From: Pelagomonas calceolata
Lineage: Eukaryota; Sar; Pelagophyceae; Pelagomonadales; Pelagomonadaceae
NCBI GenBank assembly: GCA_918797485.1
Contig: CAKKNE010000006.1
Coordinates: forward strand, 1,798,001 to 1,862,000
Reading direction: 5' to 3'
DNA: 64,000 nt
The translations under genes and the position numbers were made by a program. Below, one piece after another: positions 62,744 to 64,000 of the stretch; the stretch's first letter is position 1; the number at the start of each line of letters is the position of its first letter. The notes below the pieces were generated by a model. It was not told where the DNA came from, did no database searches, and saw only the letters and a list, made by a program, of their open reading frames with translations.

Positions 62744-64000
62744 CGAGGAGCATGCTTAATCCACGCACGCACTCGAGACCATGCACGTGCCTGTCGCGTT
62801 TAGACCACTCCTCCCGATAAGGACGTAATCGAGATTTGAACTCAATTCCAATTGTCCGGCAGCCTCCATGAATCCGAAACAAAAAGAAACAAAAAGTCCT
62901 GCGAAGTTCAACGTAAAGTTGAAGTAGAGGCAGGAGGGTAAATTTAGCAAAACCCGCCATCTAGTGTTCTAGAGCGCCCAAAAGCCACAGGGTTAAACGC
63001 GCGAAATTAGGCAAAATGTGGTTCCGGCAGGCCTCGGCCTGTGTCTTGGGGGGCCTGGGGGGCTCGCGAGCGCGGCGACTGGCGGCCCGGGAACGCCGCG
63101 ACTGGCGGCCCGGGAACGCCGCGCGGTTACCAGTACTAAGTCCCGGCGGTTTCAGCCCCGGGCCTGACCCGAAACCAAGGTAGTCCGACCAAAACCAAAT
63201 TAATTTGAGTTCCCGAAAAGAAGCTAAGTGCTACTCGATTTACGTCCCTGCTTCAAGTTCAGGCTCCGAGTCCCGAGCCCTGGCCCGGGACCGGGCCGCT
63301 GACCACTGACGCGGCTAGGTGCCTTTGCGACGTATATTCAATTTTAAGTTGTTCCGAGTCACGGTTTCTCGGAGCGGAGGAGCCACCGTGACGGTCGTAG
63401 ACAACTTGAATGCCAGTGAATGCACTTGCACGGAGTCCGAGTCCGTATATGCCGACTGGGTCAACGTGCTCTATGACTGCATGCTACGATGTGGGGCCGC
63501 AATGATCAACGATGTGCCCGGCCCGGGGGGATTTTCTTAACGCTAGTTTCCTGCACAACCCCTGTCCTACTAGCCCGGGCGACGAGCATGACGGGGGGGG
63601 AGCGACAGGATAGGGGGCCCGTCGCGCTCGACTCCGACTAGTAGAGGGCCAACCCGCTGCCCATCGCTTGGACCCCCGCCGTCGGAGATTGATTTTGGCA
63701 CCCTGGTACTGTAGGCCTCCTCGGATCCCCCGGCGAGTTGTGACCGATCACTTGCTTGTTCATTTTAAACCCTTACTTGTTCATTTAAAATATCTCGCGC
63801 GCTCCTGAGAGCTTTTAGAGGCCTGCAGCTTGATCTGCACATGCCGCGACATCTAAAGGTGAACGCGGCATGAACCTTAACGGGGAGCCCGCGACGACAA
63901 GATTGTCTGGGTTGATGAAGTCTGTCGTACTTTGCACGACGGGACTACCGCCCGGAGAGCGAGAGGAGATATGCGAAATGGCTCGCGCAATGGGAGCGGC
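62744..64000. other. Intergenic to right edge
   Basis: Holds a fragment of dispersed repeat A (TGTCGCGTTTAGACCAC, about 62788), a 26-bp tandem duplication with unit CGCGACTGGCGGCCCGGGAA (63073-63125), ACCGTGACGGTCG near 63386 and TGCCAGTG at 63411. A paired word CTTGTTCATTT.AAA occurs twice at 63751-63790. No gene supported. Confidence 0.55.

Overview
This window is nuclear DNA of a flagellated eukaryotic microbe, most likely a stramenopile. Three things point there: every multi-exon gene is broken by short spliceosomal introns (about 37-77 nt, mostly 44-52); the protein set is purely eukaryotic (WAVE complex, THO complex, Aquarius, HOPS/CORVET, 26S proteasome, cullin, RPS13); and one gene (22713-25065) encodes a secreted EGF-repeat protein with the cysteine pattern of SIG1/mastigoneme proteins, which build the flagellar hairs of stramenopiles. 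Species cannot be named from the sequence.

Layout, left to right: a foldback tandem repeat with telomere-like words (1-360); CYFIP/Sra-1 (1207-4926, +); a repeat-rich gap with an inverted-repeat element (about 6541-7012) and a doubtful gene (7163-8648, -); an AGC/PKA-type kinase (10635-12069, -); RPS13 (13342-13847, -) back to back with a cullin (14229-16739, +); RSPH14 (18650-19732, -); proteasome ATPase Rpt5/PSMC3 (20685-22282, -) back to back with the mastigoneme-type EGF protein (22713-25065, +); DYNC2I2/WDR34 (28736-30558, +); THOC2 (30970-35193, +); a GT8 glycosyltransferase (36333-37733, -); a kinesin (38472-41459, -) back to back with Aquarius (42505-46611, +); a TPR protein resembling CFAP70 (47213-50203, +); VPS16 (51924-54462, +); an Sfi1/IQ-like protein (55410-58256, +); and DNAAF5/HEATR2 (59129-62743, +). 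No rRNA, convincing tRNA, CRISPR array or autonomous transposon was seen.

Much of the gene set serves the flagellum: radial spoke (RSPH14), retrograde IFT dynein (WDR34), dynein pre-assembly (DNAAF5), probably the axonemal CFAP70, flagellar hairs (EGF protein), possibly basal-body Sfi1-like and kinesin proteins. The rest is housekeeping: actin nucleation, mRNA export and splicing, protein turnover, vesicle fusion and translation.

The most unusual material lies between genes. (1) Clusters of a palindromic word related to GGTACCGTAGGTACC sit just upstream of at least seven start codons and nowhere else I could find, so they look like a promoter element. (2) The intergenic DNA is a mosaic of a small vocabulary of short words (TGCCAGTG, ACCGTGAC, AGCCTGAG, GACTCGG, in both orientations) repeated far beyond chance and almost absent from exons. 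(3) Two introns (perhaps three) out of about thirty appear to use GC-AG borders, and one candidate intron is only 21 nt long. Exon joins were inferred by hand from reading frame, splice sites and family similarity; no alignment was run.
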